A DNA stretch of 9,395 nucleotides, from assembly GCA_964562905.1 (NCBI GenBank), contig CAZLVG010000034.1, positions 1 to 9,395 of the forward strand, written 5' to 3'. The stretch is from CAYSWF01 sp964562905. GTDB taxonomy: Bacteria > Patescibacteriota > Andersenbacteria > UBA10190. A model generated the notes under the pieces. It was not told the DNA's origin. It did not search any database and saw only the letters and a program-made list of their open reading frames with translations. This document shows positions 1-6,999 of the stretch, in pieces. Positions within the stretch are counted from its first letter, which is position 1. The number at the start of each line of letters is the position of its first letter. Both the position numbers and the translations under genes were made by a program.

Positions 1-70
1 AGCGCGTCCGAACTGTGCTTAAGCGAATTCACCGTGGCAACCGCGAAGGTTGAGCGGGAGTTGTCGATTA
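1..70. other. Left-edge stretch, no gene assigned
   Basis: No confident gene lies here. One plus-strand frame entering from the edge stops at 51-53 after a short basic tail (ending RIHRGNREG), which could be the C-terminus of a truncated gene. Another plus frame stays open to about 162 but crosses the opposite-strand small gene. On the minus strand a GTG at 33-31 could open a gene running off the left edge. The fragment is too short to choose between these. Confidence 0.3.
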
Positions 71-289
71 TTAGCGCCGGCTCTGCCATCGTTCATGGCT
101 GGGATCCCACTGTTTATTGTGGGCTGTTGCTTTTTTCACGTCCTCCCACTGTTTGTCCCTGATGGTGCTCTCGTCGCGCGCGGCGAAAAAGTTGCCTATG
201 GCTAGACCGACCACAAAACCAGGTCCAAAACCGATAGTAAAATAAAATAAAACAAAGGCGGCCAACCGCGCGGCTTCCTCGGGACTCAT
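71..289 (-). CDS. Small single-span membrane protein, hypothetical (72 aa)
   Basis: I do not recognise the family. The 72-residue product has a short acidic N-terminus (MSPEEAAR), one hydrophobic segment at about residues 9-35 that is rich in Phe and Gly (GFGPGFVVGLAIG), and a hydrophilic tail at 37-72. The tail is full of charged residues and has three regularly placed tryptophans (KQWEDV, KQWDPS, ERWQ). This composition looks like a real membrane-anchored protein and not a shadow frame. Its ATG overlaps the stop of the upstream 37-aa gene as ATGA, so the two are probably translationally coupled. An AGCAGG-like stretch just before the ATG may serve as a weak ribosome binding site. An overlapping alternative frame (320-114) lacks a comparable pattern. 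Function is unknown. Confidence 0.6.
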   Translation of the reverse strand: MSPEEAARLAAFVLFYFTIGFGPGFVVGLAIGNFFAARDESTIRDKQWEDVKKATAHNKQWDPSHERWQSRR

Positions 290-399
290 AACCTGCTTTT
301 ACCTGATACGGCCAGCACATAGGCCAGAATGAGACCTGTCATGAGGCCGACCACAAAGAACACAGTCCACAGGATAAGGTGCGAGTATATGTCTGGCAT
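286..399 (-). CDS. Very small membrane protein, hypothetical (37 aa)
   Basis: Reading the minus strand from the ATG at 399-397 gives 37 residues: a short start (MPDIYSH), one long hydrophobic segment at about 8-31 (including VVGLMTGLILAYVLA), and a basic end (SGKSRL). That is the profile of a single-span membrane peptide with its C-terminus inside by the positive-inside rule. The TGA stop overlaps the ATG of the 72-aa gene by four bases, the usual arrangement of co-translated partners. No SD sequence is evident; a TATAAT lies 35 to 40 bases upstream of the start on the same strand. I recognise no family. The ATGA coupling and clean transmembrane pattern are the only support. Confidence 0.5.
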   Translation of the reverse strand: MPDIYSHLILWTVFFVVGLMTGLILAYVLAVSGKSRL

Positions 400-433
400 A
401 CGGGTTGGATGGCGGGTAATTGACGCTGCTTTA

Positions 434-441
434 ATTATAGT
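434..441. promoter_or_regulatory. Possible divergent promoter core (overlapping -10 hexamers)
   Basis: The 55-bp gap between the minus-strand small genes and the plus-strand NeuB fusion holds overlapping -10-like hexamers: TATAAT on the minus strand (439-434) and TATAGT on the plus strand (436-441). Neither has a convincing -35 at 16-18 bp. If the plus-strand element is used, transcription would start around 448, only a few bases before the ATG at 455, which would fit the absence of an SD sequence there. This is an inference from position only. Confidence 0.3.
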
Positions 442-454
442 GTAGAGCTAGATT

Positions 455-2338
455 ATGCCAAAAGCGAGATTGCTGCGGGCGGGGGACAGAAGCATCGGCC
501 CGGGCCAGCCGGTGTTTGTTATCGCCGAAGCGGGCATCAACCATAACGGCAGCTTAAAAGTAGCTCGGCGGCTGGTAAAGGCGGCAGCCGAGGCGGGAGC
601 GGACGCCGTCAAGTTTCAAAGACGCAACATGGCGCACGTGTATGAAAAAAGCATTCTGGCCCATCCCAATCAAGGAGAACAAAAATACCAGTATCTTATT
701 CCCCTGCTTCAAGAATTCCAGCTGTCGGACGGGGAGTACAAACAGCTGGAAAAATACGCCGCGGGACAGGGTGTCATGTTCCTGGTTAGCCCGTGGGATA
801 AGGTCAGCGCGCGGGATATTGAACAGCAGCTAAACATTCCTCTATACAAAATCGGCTCGCCGGACCTGACCAATGACGAGCTGCTGGAATACGTGGCCGG
901 TTTCAATAAGCCGATGATCGTGTCGACGGGCATGAGCGAGGAGCGGGAAATAGAGCATGCCGTCGGACTGTTGCGCCGCCTTAACGCATCACTTGCTCTG
1001 CTGCACTGCAGTAATGTCTATCCAGCTCCTTTTGACGAGATAAACCTAAAATATATGGGCAAGCTGAAAAAGTACGGCGCTCCCGTAGGTTACTCCGGCC
1101 ACGAGCGGGGTATAGCCGTGTCCATAGCGGCGGCGGCCCGCGGGGCGTGTATAATAGAGCGGCATATAACGATGGATAAGAAGCTGGAAGGGCCGGACCA
1201 CCGGGCCAGTTTGGAGCCGGATGAGTTCCGGGCCATGGTGGATGGCATTAGGCAGGCGGGCCTGGCTTTCGGCGACGGGATAAAACGGATTTCCAGAGCG
1301 GAGGTAATGAACAGGGAAATTCTGGGCAAAAGCGTGGTGGCGGCCACTTTTATTCCGGACGGCGCGGTCATACGGCGGGATATGCTGGCGGTAAGAAGTC
1401 CGGCTAAGGGCCTGTCCCCCCAGCGAATAAGCGAGTTGGAAGGGGTAACGGTCCAGCGTGATATATTTACCGGAGAGCCTTTGACGGAGGATGACTTAGA
1501 GGCGGAAAGCGTAGTCAAGGAGTTCGACGGCGGTACTATACCCTGGCGGTGGGGCCCTGTCGTACGCTGGCATGACTTCAGGCAGTATCTTAAATACGAG
1601 CCTAAAGTGTTTGAGTTCCACTTGAGTGACAAAGACCTGGATGAAGAAATTCCCCGCGGCAGCTTTACGCAGGAAGTTATAGTCCACGCTCCCGAGTATA
1701 TGCACCGCACGTATCTTAATCCGGCGGCGGAGGACAAAGAGGAAAGGGAAGTCGCCCTTGAAACTTTGCGGCGGACAGCAAGAGTAGCGCGCCGCCTGGG
1801 CGAGTCGTTCGCCGGCACGCCCAAGGTGGTGGTGCACCCTGGGGGCATCACGCTACGTCCGGCAGCCGAACCCGGGAAGCTTCTGGACATTTTTGCGGAT
1901 ACTTTGCAACGTCTTGACGCTGAAGGAGTGGAGATTCTGCCGGAAAATTTGCCCCCGCGGCCGTGGGTGTTCGGCGGGGAGTGGACGGGCAATATTTTCC
2001 TGCGCGGGGAAGAGATCAAAAAGTTTCTGCAGGATGCGGGCAGCCGCATGTGCTTTGACGTCTCCCACGCCGCTTTGGCGTGTAATGTAAGCGGCCTTAA
2101 CTTGGAAGAGATGACGCAAACGCTAGGGCCTTTCATAAGCCACTTGCACTTGTCTGACGCGGCCGGTATTGGCGACGAAGGATTACAGATAGGTGAAGGA
2201 AAGGTTGACTGGGCGGCCGTGATGCCGGCCTTAGCCGGCTTTAAGGGGACCGTAGTGCCGGAGATCTGGCAGGGGCATCTGCACGGAGGAAGAGGATTTT
2301 TGCAGGCCTTGGAGCACCTTAAGCAGTATATGAAATGA
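455..2338 (+). CDS. neuB: NeuB-type nonulosonate synthase fused to a sugar-phosphate isomerase/epimerase-like TIM barrel
   Basis: The 627-aa product joins two enzymes. Residues about 1-275 are the NeuB TIM barrel, which condenses phosphoenolpyruvate with a hexose or N-acyl hexosamine to make a nine-carbon nonulosonic acid. Family landmarks are VIAEAGINHNG (catalytic-type E25), FKLG-like YKIGSPDLTN, IVSTGMS, LHCSNVYPAP, and the two metal-binding histidine positions in YSGHERG (H216) and ERHITMD (H237). Residues about 283-350 form the SAF/antifreeze-like domain that caps the partner active site in NeuB dimers (GKSVVAA, LAVRSPAKGL). NeuB normally ends near residue 345. Here about 275 more residues form an AP endonuclease 2 / xylose-isomerase-like barrel with candidate metal ligands H411, H461 (VVVHPGG), E497 (ILPENLPP), D535 and H538 (CFDVSHA), H563/H565 (HLHLSDAAG), E603 and H608. 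The ATG at 455 gives the normal NeuB N-terminus but has no SD. Sialic, legionaminic and spore-coat SpsE-type products cannot be told apart. Confidence 0.9.
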   Translation: MPKARLLRAGDRSIGPGQPVFVIAEAGINHNGSLKVARRLVKAAAEAGADAVKFQRRNMAHVYEKSILAHPNQGEQKYQYLIPLLQEFQLSDGEYKQLEKYAAGQGVMFLVSPWDKVSARDIEQQLNIPLYKIGSPDLTNDELLEYVAGFNKPMIVSTGMSEEREIEHAVGLLRRLNASLALLHCSNVYPAPFDEINLKYMGKLKKYGAPVGYSGHERGIAVSIAAAARGACIIERHITMDKKLEGPDHRASLEPDEFRAMVDGIRQAGLAFGDGIKRISRAEVMNREILGKSVVAATFIPDGAVIRRDMLAVRSPAKGLSPQRISELEGVTVQRDIFTGEPLTEDDLEAESVVKEFDGGTIPWRWGPVVRWHDFRQYLKYEPKVFEFHLSDKDLDEEIPRGSFTQEVIVHAPEYMHRTYLNPAAEDKEEREVALETLRRTARVARRLGESFAGTPKVVVHPGGITLRPAAEPGKLLDIFADTLQRLDAEGVEILPENLPPRPWVFGGEWTGNIFLRGEEIKKFLQDAGSRMCFDVSHAALACNVSGLNLEEMTQTLGPFISHLHLSDAAGIGDEGLQIGEGKVDWAAVMPALAGFKGTVVPEIWQGHLHGGRGFLQALEHLKQYMK

Positions 2339-2393
2339 GACGTGATGAGAGCGTTAATTTTAAAATTTCTAATTTTCAAATTATCTTTTAACT
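2339..2393 (+). promoter_or_regulatory. AT-rich spacer with possible promoter before the methyltransferase
   Basis: This 55-bp gap is far more AT-rich than the flanking genes. It contains the palindrome AATTTTAAAATT (2356-2367) followed by the near repeat AATTTTCAAATT (2371-2382), which can also fold as AAAATT/AATTTT around a TCT loop. A -10-like TATCTT at 2382-2387 would place the transcript start on or next to the ATG at 2394. It could be an internal promoter with an UP-like element or simply a spacer. There is no T-run terminator. Confidence 0.3.
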
Positions 2394-3200
2394 ATGTATG
2401 AACTGGAAAAATTTTACCCCCAAGGCTTTAACCCGCGGCAATATTGGGACGATAAGTACGCGCGGGAGCACATAGCCGGCAAGAACATCGGCGAGTTTCA
2501 AAAACAGGGTTTCTGGCCGCTGCTGAAAAAGCATTTGGATTTGAATAAGGACGGCAAGTACCTGGACGCGGGGTGCGGCATAGGCGGTTGGATCCTGTTT
2601 TTAAAAGAACAGGAATACGACGTGGAGGGCATTGACATAGCGGCCCGCACCGTGAGAGCGCTGACGGAATATGATGGCGACCTTAAAGTCAAAGTGGCCA
2701 GTATAACGGCCATCCCCTACCCTGACGCCAGCTTGGACGGAGTGCTGGCTATCGGCACCCTGGAATACGTGGAAGGCAAGGTGCCGCGGGCCTTGGAGGA
2801 AATAAATCGGGTACTGAAAAGCGGCGGTCTTTTCTTCGCGGAAGTGCCGGCGGCCAACTGGCTTAGACGGCTGGTATATATCCCTCTCAAAAAGATTGAG
2901 AAAATCATCAGGACGAGAAGAGGGGAAAAGGCCACCTTCTCCAACTACTTATTTAGCAAGGAAGAATTAAAAGAAATGCTGGCGGACCGCGGGTTTGAGG
3001 TTAAGGAGCTGCTTCCTCACGAGCTGCCGGACAAGGACAGCCATTACGGTTTGTACACTGACTTTCCTTTCTTAAGAGGAAAAAAGCCCTACCGGCTGAA
3101 CGCGCCGGGACGCGCGGTTAAAGCGGTGGCTAACGCCGTTTCACCCTGGGTGGCTTCTACCGGCCTGGTGGTGGTGGCCAGGAAAGAGACTGATGCATAA
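2394..3200 (+). CDS. Class I SAM-dependent methyltransferase (Methyltransf_11-like)
   Basis: The 268-aa protein carries the Rossmann methyltransferase core. Motif I is LDAGCGIGG (residues 57-65), which binds S-adenosylmethionine. The acidic residue after strand 2 is D81 in EGIDIAA, motif II is about 114-126 (LDGVLAIGTLEYV), and motif III is LKSGGLFFAEVP (141-152). The N-terminal stretch (FNPRQYWDDKYA) is typical of small-molecule methyltransferases in glycan and secondary-metabolite loci. The substrate is not readable from sequence; its place right after a nonulosonate synthase suggests a sugar or glycan O- or N-methylation, but this is inference. There is no SD before the ATG. Its end overlaps the VKOR start by 8 bp, so the two are likely co-translated. 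A quinone-biosynthesis methyltransferase is less likely because no such genes are near. Confidence 0.8.
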   Translation: MYELEKFYPQGFNPRQYWDDKYAREHIAGKNIGEFQKQGFWPLLKKHLDLNKDGKYLDAGCGIGGWILFLKEQEYDVEGIDIAARTVRALTEYDGDLKVKVASITAIPYPDASLDGVLAIGTLEYVEGKVPRALEEINRVLKSGGLFFAEVPAANWLRRLVYIPLKKIEKIIRTRRGEKATFSNYLFSKEELKEMLADRGFEVKELLPHELPDKDSHYGLYTDFPFLRGKKPYRLNAPGRAVKAVANAVSPWVASTGLVVVARKETDA

Positions 3201-3633
3201 GCTGCTGCTGGCGGTGGCGGTGCTGGGCATGGCCATCTCCGGCCATTTGTTGATTGAATACCAGTCGGCCGGCCCCATGGTGTGCTTAGCAGGACAGGGA
3301 TGCGATACGGTGCGGGCCAGCCGTTTCTCCTCTTTCTTCGGCCTGCCCACTCCCTCATACGGCCTGGCTTATTATCTGGTCCTGGGCGTAATGGCGGCGG
3401 TGTGGACGCCGGCGCAGGCGCGGCTGCTTACCTGGTCGCTGTCGCTGCTGACCGGTATGGGGCTGACGGCTTCGGCTTACCTAACTTACCTGGAAGCCTT
3501 TGTCATAGCAGCGTGGTGCAGCTGGTGCGTAATTTCAGCCGTACTGACCGCCGTTGCGTTCTGGGCCGTGTGGTTTAACATGTACGGCAAGGAATACCTA
3601 TGGAAATTACTCCTGAAGCGAAAATCACCATAA
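3193..3633 (+). CDS. Vitamin K epoxide reductase (VKOR) family protein
   Basis: The 146-aa membrane protein has four hydrophobic segments (about 4-20, 52-71, 78-99, 104-128) and the VKOR cysteine pattern: a loop pair C31 and C37 (CLAGQGC) and a membrane-edge redox pair C109-S-W-C112. In bacteria these proteins reoxidise DsbA by passing electrons to quinone, replacing DsbB. The loop Cys pair relays electrons to the CXXC next to the quinone. The length matches stand-alone bacterial VKOR without a fused thioredoxin domain. The fused domain's role is probably filled by the DsbA-like protein encoded next, whose start lies 34 bp inside this gene. An AGGAAAG stretch upstream can serve as the ribosome binding site, and the start lies inside the methyltransferase gene. 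Confidence 0.87.
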   Translation: MHKLLLAVAVLGMAISGHLLIEYQSAGPMVCLAGQGCDTVRASRFSSFFGLPTPSYGLAYYLVLGVMAAVWTPAQARLLTWSLSLLTGMGLTASAYLTYLEAFVIAAWCSWCVISAVLTAVAFWAVWFNMYGKEYLWKLLLKRKSP

Positions 3634-4244
3634 GCTTACTGGCGGCCGCGGCGGTCATTATCGTGGGCGGGGCCTGGTGGGCCGGGCGGGGCGGCAGTGA
3701 AGGCGCCACGGTTCCCGCCAGCCAAGCTAACCGCTTGGTGCGAGATGATTCGGCGGTGTTAGGCGCGCGGGACGCGGCCGTGACGGTGGTGGAGTTCGGT
3801 GATTTTCAGTGTCCGGCCTGCGGCGCCTTATATCCTGTGATGAAGGAAGTAAAAGAATTGTACCGAGACAAGCCAGTCCGTTTTGTTTTTAGACACTTCC
3901 CTTTATCCCAGCACGAGCACGCGCGCCTGGCGGCGGAGGCTTCGCTGGCCGCGGGGGCGCAGGATAAGTTCTGGGAATATTACGACTTGCTGTTTACTAA
4001 CCAAAAGGCCCTGGCGCGGCCAGACTTAGAGTCGTACGCCGTCCGGCTGGGCCTGAACATGGACCAGTTCAAGTCGGCGCTCGACGAGCGCAGGTACGGG
4101 GAAGAAGTACAGCGGGACGTCAGCGACGCGCGGGCGCTGGGAGTGCGGGCCACGCCGACCGTTTTTATTAACGGTGTCCAGTACCGGGGCGGCTTTTCGG
4201 TAGAAGAGCTTAAGCGGGCCATTGAAGAGGAACTGGAGCCATGA
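3600..4244 (+). CDS. Membrane-anchored DsbA-like thiol-disulfide oxidoreductase
   Basis: The 214-aa protein begins with a signal-anchor (hydrophobic at about 9-28, ending in GGAWWAGRGG), then a flexible linker, then a thioredoxin-fold DsbA domain. The active site is FGDFQCPACG with C71 and C74, and the cis-proline loop is RATPTVFING with P186. The helical insertion between them (about 105-175) is the usual DsbA_4/thioredoxin_4 type. It should form disulfides in exported proteins and be reoxidised by the VKOR encoded immediately upstream. The ATG at 3600 has AAGGA six bases upstream and overlaps the VKOR gene by 34 bp in another frame. No lipobox Cys is seen, so it is an anchored protein and not a lipoprotein. 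The gene ends 20 bp from the convergent SDR gene, with no clear terminator between. Confidence 0.9.
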   Translation: MEITPEAKITISLLAAAAVIIVGGAWWAGRGGSEGATVPASQANRLVRDDSAVLGARDAAVTVVEFGDFQCPACGALYPVMKEVKELYRDKPVRFVFRHFPLSQHEHARLAAEASLAAGAQDKFWEYYDLLFTNQKALARPDLESYAVRLGLNMDQFKSALDERRYGEEVQRDVSDARALGVRATPTVFINGVQYRGGFSVEELKRAIEEELEP

Positions 4245-4264
4245 ACCGGCCGGCGGTCCGATGA

Positions 4265-5005
4265 TCACCAACAGGTCCAGCCGCCGTCGACGATGAGGTT
4301 GGCGCCGGTCATGTAGGAGGAGGCGTCGGAGGCTAAAAAGACCAGCGGCGGACCGACTTCTGACGGCTGGGCCATGCGTCCTAAAGGTGTGCGCTCGCCG
4401 TATTTTTCTTGAAATTCCACGTCATGATTTTTATAAACTCCGCCGAAGGTTAGAGTGTTAGAACGTATATTACGGCTGCCGTAAGTAGAGGCCAGGTATT
4501 TGGTCAACATGTTCACTCCGCCCTTGGTAATGGCGTAGTCAACCGGCTTCTGGGCGCCGGCTGGGTAGAGGCGCTGGTCGGGACCCGCCAGGCCGTAAAT
4601 AGAAGAGATGTTAATGATGTGCCCGCCGCCCTGTTTCAGCATTTGTTTTACCGCTTGCTGCGCCACCAGGGCGTAGCCTTTAAGATTTACGTCCAAGCTT
4701 TGTTGCAGCAACTCTTCAGGGTAATTCTCAAATAGCCGATCGTTCTTGTCGGCTGACCGGTCAAACTTAGGATCAATGGCGGCGTTGTTGACAATGACGT
4801 CGAGTTTCCCGTGTTTTTTGACCGCTTCGGTAAAAGCGGCGGCTACGGATTTGCCGTCTGATACATCCGCGTTTATATCAGCTCCTTCTCTAATATCGGC
4901 GGAGATGACGGAGCCGCCGGCCTGTTGCAGAGCGGAGATGAAATATTCAGCCAAAAAACCGCGGCCGCCGGTTATCAGGATAACTTTGCCTCGCAGAGAG
5001 AACAT
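4265..5005 (-). CDS. SDR family NAD(P)-dependent oxidoreductase
   Basis: This classical short-chain dehydrogenase is about 246 residues long. Counting from the longer alternative start at 5026 (253 aa), the nucleotide-binding motif is TGGRGFLAEY (19-28), in place of the usual TGxxxGIG. An acidic D44 after strand 2 favours NAD(H). NNA is at 80-82, the catalytic Ser at 141/142 (NISSIYG), and YxxxK is Y164-K168 (DYAITKGG). The C-terminal PSEVGPPLVFLASDASSYMTG is also classical. I chose the ATG at 5005 because MFSLRGKVILITGG is the usual SDR start and a GAAGG lies about 10 bases upstream; the start at 5026 would overlap the upstream gene. It follows the aldo/keto reductase by 5 bp in one operon. 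The GFLAE variant resembles SDRs in nonulosonate and glycan loci such as PtmA, so a sugar-oxidation role is plausible but unproven. Confidence 0.87.
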   Translation of the reverse strand: MFSLRGKVILITGGRGFLAEYFISALQQAGGSVISADIREGADINADVSDGKSVAAAFTEAVKKHGKLDVIVNNAAIDPKFDRSADKNDRLFENYPEELLQQSLDVNLKGYALVAQQAVKQMLKQGGGHIINISSIYGLAGPDQRLYPAGAQKPVDYAITKGGVNMLTKYLASTYGSRNIRSNTLTFGGVYKNHDVEFQEKYGERTPLGRMAQPSEVGPPLVFLASDASSYMTGANLIVDGGWTCW

Positions 5006-5010
5006 GTTGT

Positions 5011-5946
5011 CTACACCTTCGGCCATCGGGCGGGGTCCACTTGTGACGGGTCATCTATAGCAAGGTCTTCCAGTCTTGACAAGACGTCCGCCGGCAAGGG
5101 GCCGCTCTGAACGGCCCTAACCGCGGTGCGCAGGTGCGAGGGGGTGACGGTGCCAATCAGCGCGGTGGAAACGGCGGGGTGAAAAGCGGCGAAGCGTATG
5201 GCCAGCGAAGGCAGGTCGGTCCCCGTGTCTTTAGCCAGGGAGGCGGCACGGGCGCTGTTTTCTTTTAACCGGTCCAGCTCGGGCGGCAGTTTCCAGGCGG
5301 CGGGCGTTAAGGCCCCTTTAAGAAGAACAGAGCGGCAGATGACGCCGACTTTTTTTTTCTTGGCGGTGGGCAGGACATTTTTGCCCAGGCGCTGGTCCAG
5401 AATGCTGTAGGCGGCTTGTATTGTCTCCGCGTTTTTCGCCATGGCTTCAAGAGGAATCTCCTCTCCCCGGCAGGCCACGCCGACGTGGCTTATAATCTCT
5501 TCCGCCCGCAGTTTACGCGTTATCTCCAGTAACTCGTCCAGGTTGTCGTAGTCGGGCAGCTCCAGGTGCAATTGCAGAAGCGGCAAGGTCTCCAGCTTAA
5601 GGTTTTGGCGGCTCAAATCCACTTCTTCGCGGAGGCGTCGCTCCAGCTCCGGACCCGTCAGCTCCGGCTCTTCTTTGAGAAACTGCCCGCACTTGGTGCC
5701 CACCAGCACCCCCTCTGTTTTGCTTATTCCGAATTTACCTAAGCGCTCTTCGGCCACACCGTAACCGCGCGCGGTGTCAAAGTAAGTGACGCCCAGCTCC
5801 AGGGCTGTTTTCAGGATACGCTCCGCTTCCTTGTCCGAAGGCAGGTCGTGTACGCCGATGCCGTAAGGCAGCCCGATTTCCACGGTGCCAAGACCGATAA
5901 GAGAAACTTCCAGGCCGGTGCCGTACAACTGTTTGCTCATTGACAT
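5011..5946 (-). CDS. Aldo/keto reductase family oxidoreductase
   Basis: The 311-aa protein is a TIM-barrel NAD(P)H-dependent oxidoreductase. The catalytic tetrad is visible as D57 and Y62 (FDTARGYG), K85 (VGTKCG) and H127 (LLQLHLEL). The start SKQLYGTGLEVSLIGLGT is the usual AKR opening, and the C-terminal half ends with the cofactor-site-like ALIGTVTPSHL segment (about 263-273). It reads as the first gene of a two-gene unit with the SDR 5 bp downstream. AKRs of this kind are often neighbours of NeuA/SpsF-type cytidylyltransferases in glycan loci, so it may reduce a sugar intermediate; this is inference from context. ATG codons at 5946 and 5940 are both possible starts, and neither has a strong SD. 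Confidence 0.88.
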   Translation of the reverse strand: MSMSKQLYGTGLEVSLIGLGTVEIGLPYGIGVHDLPSDKEAERILKTALELGVTYFDTARGYGVAEERLGKFGISKTEGVLVGTKCGQFLKEEPELTGPELERRLREEVDLSRQNLKLETLPLLQLHLELPDYDNLDELLEITRKLRAEEIISHVGVACRGEEIPLEAMAKNAETIQAAYSILDQRLGKNVLPTAKKKKVGVICRSVLLKGALTPAAWKLPPELDRLKENSARAASLAKDTGTDLPSLAIRFAAFHPAVSTALIGTVTPSHLRTAVRAVQSGPLPADVLSRLEDLAIDDPSQVDPARWPKV

Positions 5947-6025
5947 TTGCTTGTGTTTCCGCTAAGACAAAGTTAACTCTTTATCGGTGTTTAAAGCAGG
6001 CCTCTGCTGCCGTAAGGGTATCACG
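5947..6025. other. Divergent intergenic region, promoters not resolved
   Basis: This gap separates the minus-strand aldo/keto reductase unit from the plus-strand transporter and must supply both promoters. TTGTGT (5951-5956) with TTAACT 16 bp later is a poor plus-strand candidate, and nothing close to consensus is seen on the minus strand. If the transporter starts at the upstream GTG (5987) the gap is only 40 bp. Confidence 0.3.
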
Positions 6026-6958
6026 ATGTGTTCTTTATACAAAAAGGATAACAGTGTGAAGCTAACCGGATACATTTACATTCTGCTGTACGCGCTATTG
6101 TTCGCTTCCTGGTGCGTGGTCCAGGAGACGCTATTCAAAGCCGGGGCGTCCAAGAATGCGGTAATGTTCTGGTCCGGATCTGGCGGTTTGCTGCTGATAG
6201 CAATTTCACTGATCCAGCGAGGTACGTTGCCCCCGAGAAGTTCCTGGAAGTGGTTTTTGATAGTGGTAAGCACCAATGTGCTTATCGCTGAATGTCTGAT
6301 AAGCGCGACGGAAAAATATGGAGCCGCGCTGGGAGCTTGCTCGATGGGACTGGCGCCGGTAGTGGCGGTATTCGTCGGTTGGAGATTGCTAAAAGAAAAA
6401 CCGGGCCGCAGCGGGTTGGTCGGAGTAATAGTTATTCTGGCCGGGATTTACCTGTTGCACTGGGACCCGCGTAAGACATACGGTTTTTTGTCGGCATGGG
6501 AAAATCTGTCCGGAATGTGGCTGGTGTATGCCGTCGGCATAGCTCTGGGCGCCGGTGTGGCTATTGTGGCCATGAAGCCTTGCGTTCAGATGACCAATCC
6601 GCTGATGGCGTCCGGCGTTATACTGGGCAGTTCATTTTGTGCCTGGGCGTTATTTCGCCATATTGTTGAAGAAGGACTGGTTATAGGCAGCTTGTCTCCG
6701 GTTGGGGGCAGATACTTGCTATTCGGGCTTTTGATCGCCTTTTTTACTGTCGGCAATTGGGCGCAGGCAGCCGCTTACCGCTACCTCATGGCCGCTTACG
6801 TGGGAGCCCTGAAACGCTTGTTTGTGCCGCTGGCGGTGGTGCTGTCCTGGCTGGTATTCGGCAGGCAACCCAATACAGATTATCTGCTGACCGGCAGTCT
6901 TTTGATCTTTACAGGCGCGTTCCTGATAGGAATTGAAAAAAGGCCCGGGACGGAGTGA
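6026..6958 (+). CDS. DMT superfamily transporter (EamA-like), about 10 transmembrane segments
   Basis: The roughly 310-residue product is almost wholly hydrophobic, with about ten predicted membrane spans arranged as two five-helix repeats. The second repeat begins near the WLVYAVGIALGAG segment. Helix ends carry typical DMT features, such as the small-residue-rich LGACSMGLAPVVAVFVGW followed by LLKEKPG, and FVPLAVVLSWLVFG in the last quarter. It probably exports or exchanges a small metabolite. Given the neighbouring nonulosonate genes, a sugar-related substrate is possible, but the sequence does not show it. Three in-frame starts exist: GTG 5987 (no SD), ATG 6026 (AAGGG seven bases upstream, chosen) and GTG 6056 (AAGGA seven bases upstream, starting right at the first membrane helix). 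The last codons form one arm of the terminator shared with the convergent cupin gene. Confidence 0.82.
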   Translation: MCSLYKKDNSVKLTGYIYILLYALLFASWCVVQETLFKAGASKNAVMFWSGSGGLLLIAISLIQRGTLPPRSSWKWFLIVVSTNVLIAECLISATEKYGAALGACSMGLAPVVAVFVGWRLLKEKPGRSGLVGVIVILAGIYLLHWDPRKTYGFLSAWENLSGMWLVYAVGIALGAGVAIVAMKPCVQMTNPLMASGVILGSSFCAWALFRHIVEEGLVIGSLSPVGGRYLLFGLLIAFFTVGNWAQAAAYRYLMAAYVGALKRLFVPLAVVLSWLVFGRQPNTDYLLTGSLLIFTGAFLIGIEKRPGTE

Positions 6959-6999
6959 ACTTTCTTTATAGAAGCTTATCCGTTACCGGGCCTGTTTTA
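6941..6999. terminator. Bidirectional rho-independent-like terminator between convergent genes
   Basis: AGGCCCGG-G-ACGG (6941-6953) pairs with CCGT-TA-CCGGGCCT (6980-6993) to give 8 plus 4 base pairs around a small internal mismatch. The plus strand follows with GTTTTATT (6994-7001). On the minus strand the same stem is followed by TTTTTTC from the A-run at 6935-6940. The left arm is in the transporter's last codons and the right flank covers the cupin stop codon at 6997-6999, so one element can end both transcripts. Confidence 0.75.

Noticed and set aside
114..320. A 68-codon minus-strand frame overlapping the two small membrane genes
   Set aside because: It reads Arg- and Cys-rich low-plausibility sequence and lacks the ATGA coupling and transmembrane pattern of the alternative frames.
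1090..2379. A 429-codon open frame antisense to the NeuB fusion
   Set aside because: It has no family motif, an unnatural Ser/Pro/Arg-rich composition, and is fully explained by codon bias of the opposite strand, which carries clear NeuB and TIM-barrel motifs.
4245..4264. A terminator between the convergent DsbA and SDR genes
   Set aside because: Only CCGGCCGG and weak distant GC pairing are present, with no T-run on either strand.
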